From: Rhizoclosmatium globosum | Lineage: Eukaryota; Chytridiomycota; Chytridiomycetes; Chytridiales; Chytriomycetaceae | NCBI GenBank assembly: GCA_002104985.1 | Contig: MCGO01000084.1 | Coordinates: forward strand, 62,001 to 126,000 | DNA length: 64,000 nt | Direction: 5' to 3' | Shown: piece after piece, positions 42,194 to 54,047 of the stretch | Position numbering within the stretch: position 1 is the first letter of the stretch | Layout of the letters: each line of letters opens with the position of its first letter | The notes under the pieces: generated by a model | Seen by the model: the letters and a program-made list of their open reading frames with translations, nothing else | Database searches by the model: none | Told to the model about the DNA's origin: nothing | Position numbers and translations under genes: made by a program

Positions 42194-43013
42194 ATGCACT
42201 CAACAAACCCACAAGCTATAACCGAAAAATGTGCAAAGGCCGTAAAGATCCTTGAGACCTTCGTTGAGCCAGGGCAATCTGGAAGTCAGCAACATATTCC
42301 ACCGCAAATCATTGGTGCGTACACTTATGTTTTTGTTTTCTAAAAAAATGCTTATGGTTTCTTGATTTGATATCAACCAGACCAAGCGAAGGGTATTGTC
42401 ATCTTGAGTGTTGTCAGAGCTGGAATCGTGTTGAATAAACGTGGAGGATCTGGCCTTGTGATGGTTCGCCTGCCTGATGGATGTGAGTGTTTCCATATTG
42501 TTTCGACACCACAAACACAAATTCATTTAAACACGTTCACAGCATGGTCTGCCCCATCGGCAATCAGTACAGATGGTTTCGGGGCTGGTTTACAGATTGG
42601 TACGTCAAAGTCCAACCTAATTTTGTTATTCAGACGTTGTGCGCAGGGGCTGAATTCACGGACTTGGTCCTCATTCTGATTTACTTTCACGGGAAATCTT
42701 TCAGTCGTTGTTGGTCCAAGCAGGAATAATTCGGGTAAAGCCATTAACGAGCCGATTTACCTCTACTCGACAACGAATGGAATCTTTATTGGAATCAGTT
42801 TAAAAGAATCTGTGCTTACTCAAGTTTTTGAAGACGAGGAAGCGAATTCGTCATTTTACGGACCACAAGTCTCGGCGAAAGATATTTTGAGTGGGTTTGT
42901 CAAGTGTCCAACAGATGCCGAGCCCTTGTACCGGTGAGTTTTCTACATATATCTAGGCTGATAAACTGAACTATTCATTCAATAGTCTTTTAAGCCACTC
43001 CTCAGAGTATTAG
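42194..43013 (+). CDS. SYLF-domain (Ysc84/SH3YL1-like) lipid- and actin-binding protein
   Basis: Small exons starting at 42194, 42381, 42543, 42647, ~42708 and 42987. The SYLF pattern is clear: IPPQIIDQAKGIVILSVVRA, GSGLVMVRLPDGSWSAPSAI, DGFGAGLQI, GAEFTDLVLIL, VVVGPSRNNSG, IYLYSTTNGIFIGISLK, SSFYG then DILSG, and a C-terminal LYRLL. SYLF domains bind phosphoinositides. In yeast Ysc84/Lsb3 it acts with actin in endocytosis through an added SH3 domain, which is absent here. The junction between LILI... and VVVGP does not keep frame with the splice sites I see, so a short exon is missing, misread or lost there. Confidence 0.8.
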
Positions 43014-43131
43014 TTAGATGTGTGACAAAAACTTTGTCGAACTCATTGACCTCTTCATAAAATTAAAGAAAGCACAACAAATAAAAGCCGACCTCGTTCA
43101 AACTATTTGCCTTAGCTATATTACACGATTT

Positions 43132-43984
43132 TTATTTGCTTAAACAGATGCGCACATTGGAATCAAATCGCCGCCTCTCAGATACAAGTCGCACTTTCAT
43201 TAACAACAATAGCGCCACAATGATATCCAAACATGAAATCGCCACAAACGAAAGAATCTCACGATTTAAATTGTCGCTTGGAAATTGAATGTATGCTATA
43301 TCGAACGCGAAAGCGAGAAGTCCAAACAGACCAGTTAACGTTCCAAACTGTGCGATTATCTTCAGTCGCGTTTCTAATCCAATACTTCCATCAAGACTTA
43401 TCCTTCGGAGGTAGAGGATGAACGTAACAAGCACGATGAGATCGAAAAGAACCGCAATAAATCCTGCAAGCGCCTCTAAAACCACACTGGCTCTAAGCAT
43501 AAGTCGACTTGAAACCCCACTCAAACGTGCCCAAATACATATTGTATCCACAGTCACGGTTGCTACAAACAATCGGCGATAAATACACGAGTCCTTTAAA
43601 GTACTTGACTCCCTTTGGAATCACTTTCCGTAGCACTTCGCTCCCTCGCAACCAAGTATACAATATATAACAATATAGCAATCCATATACACTTGCATCT
43701 TCAACCAGAAACAGAGTGACTCCAGTGATAACAGATATATCAGAATGTAACCAGTATCGTAACCCAGTGCAAATGTGCAGAGTGATTTGGCATATACATA
43801 ACATGAACAATAAAATGTTGAACGCGTTGAAGGTTTTTTTGCGTGACTGAGATTGCGTTTCAAAGACAATCAATGAGGACAGGAAGCAAAGTCCTATTCC
43901 CGATATTACGGCCATAGAAAACTGGAACTCTGCGAATATAGCAAGCGATGAAAATCCAGTCGTTGATGTGCACTCCGCGTTCAT
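43132..43984 (-). pseudogene. fifth 7TM family member, frameshifted
   Basis: ATG 43984 opens MNAECTSTTGFSS and the first three helices with the family marks NAFNILL, YTWLRGSEVLRKVIPKG and YLSPIV. Near 43567 the frame changes (two bases short or one extra) and continues as FVATVTVDT, with a helix-5 stretch like ITVVFDL, IIAQFGTLTGLFGLLAFAFD and CLDIIVALLLLMKVRL to the stop at 43132. It aligns at the break with SPLILGLTVVMDV of member 3, so the damage falls in helix 4. It lies 30 kb from the other four copies. Confidence 0.75.
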
Positions 43985-44331
43985 GTATTGTCAAACACCT
44001 TGTCAGTCTTTTTCGGAACAATGAACATTCAAGTCACTTTTCTTTCAATTGAAAATCATTATCATTTATTTGGTTGACATATGAAAAATGAGAATGGCCC
44101 CACCTTGTTTCACCACCAGTAATCATGCCTTCATCCGAATGAGCAGAAGACAGTCAGATCCAAACACAATAAATCTAGAAAACAGAACAGTTCGCTTGCG
44201 AATTGAAAGCCAAATCAACAGCAAGCGCCAAAACACCACATCGCAAAAGTTTCCGGTAGGAGGGTCCGTGCCATTCCCGTACAAATGGGTTTTGATACTG
44301 ATTTGGTGCGGCATGATTGCGCAGGTGGCGC

Positions 44332-44391
44332 ACGTAATCTGGCACTGATTTCACGCTGGCAACTCAGCGCGAAATCAGTGCCAGATTACGT
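44332..44391. repeat. 27-bp inverted repeat (hairpin), six-base loop
   Basis: Arms 44332-44358 and 44365-44391 are reverse complements with one mismatch; each outer end reads ACGTAATCTGGCACTGATTT on its own strand. The loop is GCAACT. It is upstream of the small gene and Plavaka transposase and might mark a transposon end, but I could not find a matching copy on the far side. The flanks (43985-44331, 44392-44700) contain no supported gene. Confidence 0.9.
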
Positions 44392-44700
44392 ACAAATACG
44401 TTGCAAGCATGAAAGTACGAGCTCAGTACCAAGTTGAACACATGGGTTTCGTACTTACTACTGCGCGTACTCAGTACAATGGCAAGACACCAAGCTTGTA
44501 CTTGCTGAACTTACAAGACTTATGCCAATTCCAACGCAATCACAACACAAAGTATATGCGCCAAGACATTAATGTGGCAATAGTGCCTGCTTGACGCAAA
44601 GTAATGTACAATATCATTACCGCTATCAATTTAAGAATATGTTGAAAATAGCGATTTCTTTATTGATATCATTGAAAAGAATAAAACTCAAGTACCACAA

Positions 44701-45171
44701 CTAATCCTGAAAGTTAAAACCGGCTCCCAAAGTTGGGGGCGTGGGTTCTGGTCTTGGTGCGTAATTTGCCATGATTGGTGTTGCCAAAGCTATGGTCAAG
44801 CCACGATTTCCGTTCAGATAGTATGAAACAACAGCAAACACGTAAGCCTTCTCGTTTTCAGAAAGATCAGTCTTGTTTGGCTCAATTCCATGACGGCAAC
44901 GCTGAAGCAGCGTGTTAAATGGGTCCGGATTTGTAGAGCGGCCCACCAATAAAGCTGCTCTCGCCTCAGTTACCTTTTGGTCCGCTGTAAAAATGTTAAT
45001 GGAATTGAAACAACAAGAGAATCAAGAAAAAAATGACACACCTATAAAAGTGTCACGAGCTACAGGATTGGACGACTTTGGAAAAGGAATAACAATATTG
45101 TACAATGATTTCGTGGTACTGATAGCTTTTGAATTCAACTGGCTACGTTTCTCCCTTACTTTGTCCTGCAT
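44701..45171 (-). CDS. small two-exon protein, divergent to the transposase
   Basis: Exons 45171-45042 and 44984-44701 (57-nt intron, phase 1, GTGTGT...TTTACAG) give 137 residues starting MQDKVREKRSQLNSK. There is a basic helical N-terminus, then DQKVTEARAALLVGRS and CRHGIEPNKTDLSENEKAYV, and a Pro-rich end (PRPEPTPPTLGAG). No known domain. The splice sites and frame are good. It is divergent from the transposase by ~60-180 bp, so it could be a second gene carried by the same element or a host gene beside the insertion. Confidence 0.6.
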
Positions 45172-45347
45172 CTTATTAAAGAAATTAGATTGGAAAGATT
45201 ATAATTCCTACAAAATCTATTGATCATGCATTGTCTAATATTATCACTGAAGTCAATGAAAAGGATTTTCGTCCCTACGTTTCCACCAACAACGATGAAT
45301 TAAATTGGTTACGTCCTGACGAGAACGAGAACGAGAATGATTTTGAT

Positions 45348-48148
45348 ATGGCAGAGTGCTCCAATTTTGACAATGATGACAATGAATCAATGGACGAAAA
45401 CAATTGTGAAAAACCTGATGGCGAAACTATTGAGCCAGAGTTGCATCAAACGAATACAGAATTTGAAACTCCTGAAAAAATTCCGTTTGTGGTGCATAGT
45501 TCAATGGCTGGAATCAATTTTAGCTCATTTTTGCAAGAGCTTCCAGACAACGTTTTGATTTCGCTGCTCGTACACAGATTCAATCTGAAAATAATGAAAC
45601 CCTCACTTCCCTTTTCCAAATTACGCTACAAAGGAGTATGTACTATTCATGAAAAATCATCCAAGCTTATCCAAGAAAATTGGAAATGACCTTCTGGTAT
45701 TATTGGCTCAGTTGGGTCACAAAAATTTGCCAAAAACTGTTGACGAGGCTCTTTCATATTTGCAGACAGATGAACGTGTTGCTGGTATTGGTGAGTTTCA
45801 AACTCTCAGCCTTGGAGATTATGAAGGAAAACAAATTACTCTGTATTATCGGAGTCTTGTTGATTGTTTCTTGGAACACATGCTTGAAGGTGGTATGGAG
45901 GATATGAAGTTTACAAGTGGCCTGTTAAAAACTGAGGAAACTGGGGAACGTGTTTATGGCGAGTACACTTCTGGAGATGCCTTCAATGCTGCTTTGAAAT
46001 CAGCTCCGCCTGGTGCAAAAGTTGTTACTTACTCTATTTATGGTGACTCAACAACACTTGATCGTGTCGGGCGCATATCAGGACATCCAATTGTTATTCA
46101 ATACACCAATGAGCCACGTTCCAAAAGCCAAACACCAAAAGGAAGACAACTGGTGGCTTTACTTTCAGGCGTACCAAAGGGAATGTCAACTCAAACAAAA
46201 GCTATGCCTGCAGTTCAAGATCTTGGCCGTGAAATATTTCATCGCGCTTTTGAGAAGATTCTGGAACCGATCAAGCAATATCAACGAACTGGATTTTTGA
46301 CTGCTCTTAACTATCAAATGCATCACTTTATCTTGCGACTTTCAGTTGTTCCATCTGACATGTTGGAGCAATATGCTATAGGAAAGATAAAGGGCACCAA
46401 GGCCTTGTCTCCTTGTATTATTTGTATGGTACCCAAGGGGTGCTTGCATTGTGTAAAGGCTCCAAAAACAAAACCAAAAGGAGGTAAATCAGCTGACCAG
46501 AAAGATCATAAGCTGCGACTGGACCCAGCGGGACCAGGAGGATGGAAATTGAGACTCCAAGTTGACATGAAGAGGATTCTTGAACGTCCAGCAAAAAGCC
46601 AAGAAATGATGTGGGCATCGCTGTACCCTGGCTTTAATGCATTTCATGGATTTATGTGAGTTTGATTTATGCATCTGAAATTATGGTACTAATTTGGGAA
46701 AGTGGGTTTGACCTTTACCAGAGCCTTCCAATTGACATGATGCATTGTCGTGGTACAGGATTGGGTGCATATATTCCAGACTATACATTGGAATTGATCA
46801 AGGAGCATGCTGGTCACGCTGCTGTCATCAAAAAAATTGACAAACGAATTCAACAGATTCCTCGTCGCAAGGGACTACGATTGCCGTGCAGTAAAATGAG
46901 CATCACAAACGGAACTATGCTGCGGTCCCATGAGCGTGAATCAATTCTCCAAATCTGGCTGTTTGCGATGATTGAAATTCTTGACGATGGTAAGTTAACT
47001 ACACCTCAACATCATTGGTACATTTTAAATTTTGACAACAGATGATCATAAGGATAGTTTTGAGAAAATGATGATTAGTTTCTTAAAGGCAAATGTCATT
47101 ATGGAACAGGACTATATTCTTGAATCGGAGCTGAATACACTTCAACAACATCTTCTTAATTTTATGGATGCAATGGTGGACACATTTGGAGATCTTGCTA
47201 TTGGTTTCCAAATCCCAAAGTTGCATTCTTTTGTGTTTCATACTGTTTCAGCCATCAAGAAATACGGATCACCAAAAAACACAAACACTGGTCACCTCGA
47301 AAATGCACATATTGCCTTAGTAAAAATCCCATACCAGAAAACAAACAAGAGAGACAACGTAAATCGGCAGTTGGCTGCAAACGTAAGTTAAGCAATCAGA
47401 TTCTATAATTTTAATCAAACTCCAGAACGCACGGCAAGTATCCCTGTGTCGCTATTCTGAACTCATTGATCCTGTTTCTGATGAGGTAGCAGTGGTAACT
47501 TCTTTTCATCGCTGTGGTGGTGTGGTGGAGTCATTTCCGCTGAGCCTTTCATTGAATGCAGATGGAATTCTGCACCTTTCTGAAGCCGGAATATTAATTC
47601 TAGAGAGCTCAGTAGTGGATTCTAGTCAAATTGAGTTGTCCAAATGTTTATCTCCAGAAGGAATGTCTATAATACTTTCAGGAGTCACGGCTCATGCAAT
47701 AACTCTTGAGGAGTCATTAGTTAATACGCAAGAATCTTTTAATGAGTACCAATGGCTACAGCTTCATTCAACTGTGATTATTGCCAATTCATCCACAAAA
47801 CTCTTCTCGTGTACAAATTACCATAATAATGAACGCTATTCTGACATCAAATTGGTGCAATCAGAAAGCCCTTATTCATTTGCACATGTTGCTTCTGTTG
47901 TTTCTGTTTCTAAACGCAAGAGAGCTGGTGAAGAGATGGATGTGTTTTTATTTGTAGAATATTATGAAACTGTAGCTGGAGAAGTTATCCCGTTGAGTGG
48001 GTGTTGTGAATACTTACGCAGGAGTGGTGTGTATGATTTGATATTGTTGGAACAGGTGGATATAGATGTGCTGATGATTCCGCACTTTGGCCGGCGTGAG
48101 AAGGGTAAAGAAGACCGTTTCTTTTATCACAGTTATTTGTGGAAGTAA
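45348..48148 (+). CDS. Plavaka-type transposase (CACTA/CMC-related DDE)
   Basis: An acidic N-terminal segment (frame open from ~45231; first ATG 45348) is followed by exons 45649-46655, 46703-46989, 47042-47382 and 47426-48148, introns 43-52 nt. Family marks: VVTYSIYGDSTTLDRVG then GHPIVIQYTN, GRQLVALLSGVPK, LPIDMMHCRGTGLGAYIPDY, and GFQIPKLHSFVFHTVSAIKK, YGSPKNTNTGHLENAHIALV, NKRDNVNRQLAANNARQ. This is the signature of Plavaka elements described in fungi. The long exons are open throughout; only the link from the acidic N-terminus near 45640 is off by one base. It encodes the enzyme that would cut and move the element. Confidence 0.85.
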
Positions 48149-48537
48149 AATTAGAGGAGGGGAGCTTCGTTTCTCATTTTTTGCCATCTTGCAAGCAAGC
48201 GTGGTGCATCTTTCTCTGTCTGAAATTTTTGGATACCTCTCACTTTTTCACTATGTCCCCACCCACCACCATACCCATACATCGCTATTGGCGATGGCCT
48301 GCACGATGGCCTGCAGAAGGGTTTATGCTGCAACCTTCGCGCAAACTCTCTCAATCCCTCTCCCACCCGCACATCGCTATCGGCGATGGCCTGCAGAAGG
48401 GTTCATGCTGCACTAACTCAATCCCCCCTCTCCCCCACTTCTCAGCCAGAGCAAGACAGACCACAAAGCAGTCTATGAATTCTTATTCAACTACATACAA
48501 GAAATCTGGAGACGAAAAGAGGTGAGTTGGGTTTGCA

Positions 48538-49426
48538 GTGGTGTACCAAAACTCACTTTTCCTCCAGACGCACCAGCACCTTCAAACTTCGCACATATCA
48601 TCGATACGAGTACGAGGGGACGCCTATAAAGTTTGGAGACGAATGGAGGTGATTTGGGTTCGCAGTGGTGTACCAAAACTTACTTTTCATGCAGAAGCAC
48701 CAACAACTTCAAACTTCGCGTAGATCATCGATAAGGGTACGAGGGGACGCATGCAAAGTTTGGAGTTGAATGGAGGTGATTTGAGTTTGCAGTGGTGTAC
48801 CAAAACTCACTTTTCCTCCAGACGCACCAGCACCTTCAAACTTCGCACATATCATCGATACGAGTACGAGGGAACGCGTATAAAGTTTGGAGACAAATGG
48901 AGGTGATTTGAGTTTGCAGTGGTGTACCAAAACTTACTTTTCATGCAGAAGCACCAACAACTTCAAACTTCGCACATATCATCGATAAGGGTACGAGGGG
49001 ACGCATGCAAAGTTTGGAGTTGAATGGAGGTGATTTGAGTTTGCAGTGGTGTACCAAAACTCACTTTTCCTCCAGACGCACCAGCACCTTCAAACTTCGC
49101 ACATATCATCGATACGAGTACGAGGGAACGCGTATAAAGTTTGGAGACAAATGGAGGTGATTTGAGTTTGCAGTGGTGTACCAAAACTTACTTTTCATGC
49201 AGAAGCACCAACACCTTCAAACTTCGCACATATCATCGATACAAGTACGAGGGAACGCGTATAAAGTTTGGAGACGAAAAAAGGTGAGTTGGGTTTGCAG
49301 TGGTGTACCAAAACTCACTTTTCCTCCAGACATTCCAACACTCTGCAGAGCATTGATGGGAGTATGAGGGTATGCATGCAAAGTCTGAAGATAAACGAGG
49401 TAAATTGGGCGAATGTCGGTAGTAGA
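48538..49426 (+). repeat. 127-bp tandem repeat, seven units in an alternating A/B order
   Basis: The motif GTGGTGTACCAAAACT recurs at 48538, 48665, 48792, 48919, 49046, 49173 and 49300, exactly 127 bp apart. Units alternate: A has CTCACTTTTCCTCCAGACGC, B has CTTACTTTTCATGCAGAAGC, in the order A-B-A-B-A-B-A, so the real period is a 254-bp dimer. Each unit includes CACATATCATCGAT-type sequence. The last unit drifts after 49330. Open frames inside (about 73 codons, repeated) are by-products. Confidence 0.95.
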
Positions 49427-51405
49427 ACTAACTTTTATTATTACTACACTCAGAGACTACAAAGAGAGTAGTGGAATTCTGTAGACAATGTGAGAGAATG
49501 GGGTGATTTGGAGCAGTATAAGGAACGATCCGTGGAAAGGTGAGTTGCATGGTTTCTCATTTTGCACCATTCTTGCGAGAGTATGGATTGTACAAGTAAA
49601 GCATATTACCTGTATTTTGTATTGTTTATGTATAAGGCACTAGATCTGCATTGTCTGGAAATCATGTATGAACTTTATAGAAAGTGTTAAATTGGTAGAA
49701 TGTGCCAAATTCGTACGTCTTCGGTGAATGTTGTTATTATTGCAGGTCCACTGGGCGAGCACCAAGTCTGTATAACGTACAGTTTTAATATTTGGAACAT
49801 GTCTGACACCTTCTAACCGCCAAGTACCATTGATTTGTAGTACGACCTTCAACCACCAAAGCACTGGTGAGCACTGGTTCAATGCCGACCATTAAAAACA
49901 CGCAAATTTTGTAACAAGTGCCCAAGCCACGCAGGTCTCAAAACCCGCACTGTTTTGCAAGCTGGTGTATTAATTGCGTTGCTTACCAAGCAAGTACCAA
50001 TCCTGTGGTTTGTTCCGATCCCATAAGACACATGAACCCTGTATGGCAGTACCACCCAAAGTGGTACAAAACCCGCACTGATACCCCGTGCTGACCCAAC
50101 AGATATTCAATAAAGGAAAATTTTGCGATGCATGCACTTGTTGCGAAAAATACCTTTGGTATTTCAACATAGCTTTTGTAGTTGTTCATAAGCTCAAGTA
50201 TCGAATTCCAGTTTTTGTTTCCGATTCCACCTTTTGTTTTTTGTGAGCAATGTTGGTGGGACAAAGTGTTCCCAAAGTGTTGATTCCAGTGATAAGATGC
50301 TCCGTAAGTACAAATGAAACAAGGAGCTCTTGTCACATGATTCTCTAGGGCACTTTAAGTCCAGGTACGCTGCGAGGTGGAAGAGGAATAGGGAGAAGTG
50401 CTGGATTGATGTTAGTTGCCCCATAGCCCGGTTTCATGCATTTCAACCACCAAAGCCAGTGCATCTCGCTCGCTTCTAAGGCACCAACACCTCTCGTGTG
50501 AGGTAAGTTCCGCCAGGGAAAAGTGGCGATGGATATGGACATGCACCAATAACACTGAAGTTGTGGAAATCGTTTCCAGCAACTGGCTCGCTCCGCTTTT
50601 TCCGAATATCCTGCCACTAAACCACCTTTCCGCGTATAGAACAGTTAACAATAGAAGCATATTGACGCTGCGTGTTTTGATGGTTGAGAAGGTCTTCGAG
50701 GTAGGAGCCAAAACATGTGGACAATGCGAGGGAGTAGTGGACTATGAAATCGAAAGCGCGATCCGTGAAGATAAATGATCCAGTTGGTAGATACAAATGG
50801 TACACTGCAGACTAACAGCATATTGACTGATTCATTCAGTCAGCAATTAATAGCGCACCGGCTCGGCTTCAAGAACCCCGCCATTCTCTTCTCGGACTGA
50901 TCGTTAGCACATAAGTTCGGAACCAAAACCTTCACTTGTCCCTATGATACATTTCTACTACTTATCATTCGCTCAAACAAGTTTTCTGCGTATTTGAGAG
51001 TTAAGCTGGCGTTTCAATTAACAGGAGACACACTTGTCGAACTCCACTAGAACAGTCCAAAGTTGAAGAGTGATGGAGCATGAAGCTGGTTTCAATGAGG
51101 AAGGATGTGACTTGGAGAACTGGATCGTCAGCATTGGTTTCTGGTAACATTCAAAACGTCGGATTCATTCCAACGCATAGCTGGCGACGATTTACGTCGT
51201 ATTCAATGCCGGGCGATGGTTCATAGATAACTTTGGGCAGTGGAGAGGCAGTTGAGAGTCGCCGCACAGTGCAAAACTAACCTGTCTAGCTACTGGAGCT
51301 CCTACAACTTCATCATTGACTCTTCAAAGCCAATATCATCCGGTAACTCTTGTTTGTAGTGGTATATTGCTTAACCAAGGATACCAATTGGTTCTATTTG
51401 TCCAG
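49427..51405. other. 2-kb stretch without a supported gene
   Basis: Only short overlapping frames on both strands. A stretch near 49530-49600 (TTTCTCATTTTGCACC, TTCTTGCGAGAG) echoes 48170-48210, so repeat-like sequence continues past the array. AAAACCCGCACTG occurs twice (about 49936 and 50068). The promoter and first exon of the WOPR gene downstream should lie in the right-hand part, but I could not identify them. Confidence 0.5.
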
Positions 51406-53860
51406 GAAAAATCCAGCAATAGACGAACATCCATCGGCATCAACGAACATGGATTTGACGTTGAACAGGCAGTCACGTCATCCCACGAAGGAGGGTGTCG
51501 GCACTGTGGCGCACGAAACGTTCAACACCGACCCAACTGAAACCAGACAACCTGGCAAACCAGCGCCAATCAACTCGTCAAATGCTCGAAACACTCCTCG
51601 AAGTATTGATGAGAGTACGAATTGCTGCGGTAACGCCAATCCCGATTCTGCCCACTCCTACCCTCCCTCCTACATCCACACAGAGGCGAGAAATCGATCA
51701 GATACGGCAAACCATAATTAGTTTCAGTAATATTGAGGTACTGAGATTCTGGTGTGACAAAGTAGAATAAGCATCTCAAAGGGAGAGAAGAGTGAGTGAA
51801 AACCAGCAGACTTGCCTCGCAAGATATCATCAAGGAAGCCCTACTATAGTGATCCTGAATATTTGAATTCTTCTCCTCGTACCCCATAATCCTCCCCCCA
51901 GTCTGTCTCTGCAAATTCGACTTTCCTTCGTCCCAATCCTGACCTAATCCTGACAAAACCCAACAAACCCACTCAATCCGCCAGTGACAGGTACTATCAT
52001 CGTTTCAGACGCAATTCTGAAGTCCCCAAGTTCAAAATCATTTGAGACAGGTGAGTTCCTATCTGAAGAACAGTGCGAGAGTCAAAGATGCCAATTATGA
52101 CGAACTGAGACATACTGATTATGACGAGTGACATAATCCTTATCAACATGACGCTGGGAATGTGTTTAGTAGATTAAATCGTCCGGTCGATCTTTAGAAT
52201 CGTGCACTACTGAGTCGAGATGGGCTCAGTGATTGTAACTGATACGGATGAGCGAAGCGAATTGATTTGAAACGACCCTCCTACAGTCAGAATTATCTCT
52301 CCTCATATGTTTACCAGTGCGAGCGATTAGCCTCTGCTGGGAGTAAAGTTTAACCACAAAAACTCGTCAAATAGAGGCAACTTCAACTCACCAACACATT
52401 ATGCACGGGGATAAGACGAGAAAGAACAATAATGAACTGCTTCCATATACTGGTATGAGTTTTGTGTTTCATGGATGAAGCTGTGGCTTTTTGATACACT
52501 GACATTGACTTGAAAAACCATAGGGACGGGTGGTATGAACAGTTCGCCTATTACTATCGATGTTCTTGGTACTCCTCTGGATCGTGACGGTGGTGAGTTG
52601 AAGCCAAAGACCTCATTCCTTGTCGAAATCCACATCAGAAACGAGAAATAGCGACAGAGCATTCGCAGTTCTCTAATTTTGAAACTGTAGGGTGAGAGCC
52701 TGAAAATGAGTGAGATGGGAGAATACAAGGAACGAGGGACCTTTTGATATGAAGTTAAGCGCACGAACTTCAGAATACAAAAGCACCACTCGGTTTGTCG
52801 CTTGGATTGAGAATGCATTACCTCATCATTGCACATATTCTATTTGTGGATTTGTGGATCGTTTGCTCAACTTCCGCATTGACGACGTTAATCAAACCAT
52901 TGAACATTCAAACAGAGGCTACACGATACACACAGACAATCAACGGTGCACGAGGAGACACCAAGAGTACGTCAGAGTCGAGTAAGTCAGCCAATCCTAT
53001 AAGCGAAGTGGCTCCTCTGCGTTGAGAGTCTGCGACGACAATGGTTGTTGTGCCGCAGCTTTGTGATAAAGCTAGAAGAAATTCGAAGGTGTAGTCTGCG
53101 GAAGAAACGAAAAGCGGTCATTTGACACCCCTGAGATGGATGTTGGTGTGAATTAGTGACAAGGTTGCTGACACGTCAAAATCGTAGGAGAGACAAACCT
53201 TGCAATGAATCCAGCAGCGACAGAGGGAACAAATTGTCCATCACTCTTTGCCTCAGGTTTACATGCAAGACCAGGCTTCATGATAGGGAGTTCTGCCCCA
53301 TCCACATCCACGATTGTGAGTCCAAATCATGCTCAAGGTTTGTTCTCGCAATCATTCCGACCACTTATACGTCATAAACTGAATTTACGGTACTTCATAA
53401 ACAGCCTCATCAAGCTTGCTGACTCACCAATCACCACTTGGATTGGAAACTATTCGCACTGAGAGCCTGGATGTAGACGACGGCCAAGTGAAAGCTTCTC
53501 GAAACAATGACTCCACAAGAGAAGCAGCAGAGAAGGGTGAACGAAGCGTCATAGTCAAAAGCGTATCAGGTAGGCGTTCAACCCCAAGTTCAAAAAACAA
53601 CTTCGTGTAAGAAAAGGGGGATCACGATATCTTGCAAGATACGCCCGTCAAACTATATCTGGCTCGTCTAAAATGTATAGCGTTTGAGAAGGAACTTAGG
53701 CGGAAAGAATTCCTTCACAAACGTTGGTTCATTAATCGTCACTAACCTAAACCTTCCCATCCTGAAACAGAGAGTCACAGCATAACTTCAAAGGTACTTG
53801 AGTCCAGTGGAAAAGCTATGGAGGAACGACTCCCTTTGTATGACGATTCCAAACAACGAG
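51406..53860 (+). CDS. small-exon array forming the 5' part of WOPR gene 1
   Basis: Seven candidate exons: 51406-51614, 52009-52050, 52524-52592, 52916-52981, 53188-53337, 53405-53569 and 53771-53860. The first runs phase 2 to phase 1. All others are exact multiples of three (42, 69, 66, 150, 165, 90 bp), begin after a good AG and end before GT in phase 1. They join in frame to the exon at 53998 (DTNSLPEPERWRPQ...) that leads into the WOPR protein at 54048. The 165-bp exon contains TESLDVDDG, matching TESLDVAYS of an exon in the mirrored gene. Peptides are Ser/Thr/Asn-rich. The first coding exon is not found, so the start is open. RNA data are needed to confirm use. Confidence 0.5.
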
Positions 53861-54047
53861 GTGAGCAGAACTTTTCTTGCTTGGAACAGAGCTTCACTCG
53901 CTTTGACAACCTCAATACTCCGATATCGATCCATTATATATCGATTGAAACCTAACGTTTGGGGCGTTCAGATTTGTGTTAAACTATATTTCTGCAGACA
54001 CAAACTCTTTGCCCGAGCCAGAGCGTTGGAGGCCACAAGCGTCAAAC

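Larger units (their letters stand above)
45231..49427 (+). mobile_element. Plavaka-like element with 3' tandem repeats, ends not fixed
   Basis: Contains the transposase and, 390 bp after its stop, an array of seven 127-bp repeats. Between them (48149-48537) is a short duplication (GATGGCCTGCAGAAGGGTT at ~48310 and ~48382). CACTA-type elements typically carry subterminal repeats, so the array may belong to the element. I could not identify terminal inverted repeats or a target duplication, so both boundaries are provisional, and the hairpin at 44332 and the gene at 44701 may or may not be inside. Confidence 0.4.

Noticed and set aside
48491..49184. Three near-identical ~73-codon open frames on the minus strand
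   Set aside because: They are the same frame read through successive 127-bp repeat units; no start context, splice site or domain supports them.
48538..49426. CRISPR-like array
   Set aside because: Units are long, contiguous and without unique spacers, in a eukaryotic context; it is a simple tandem repeat.
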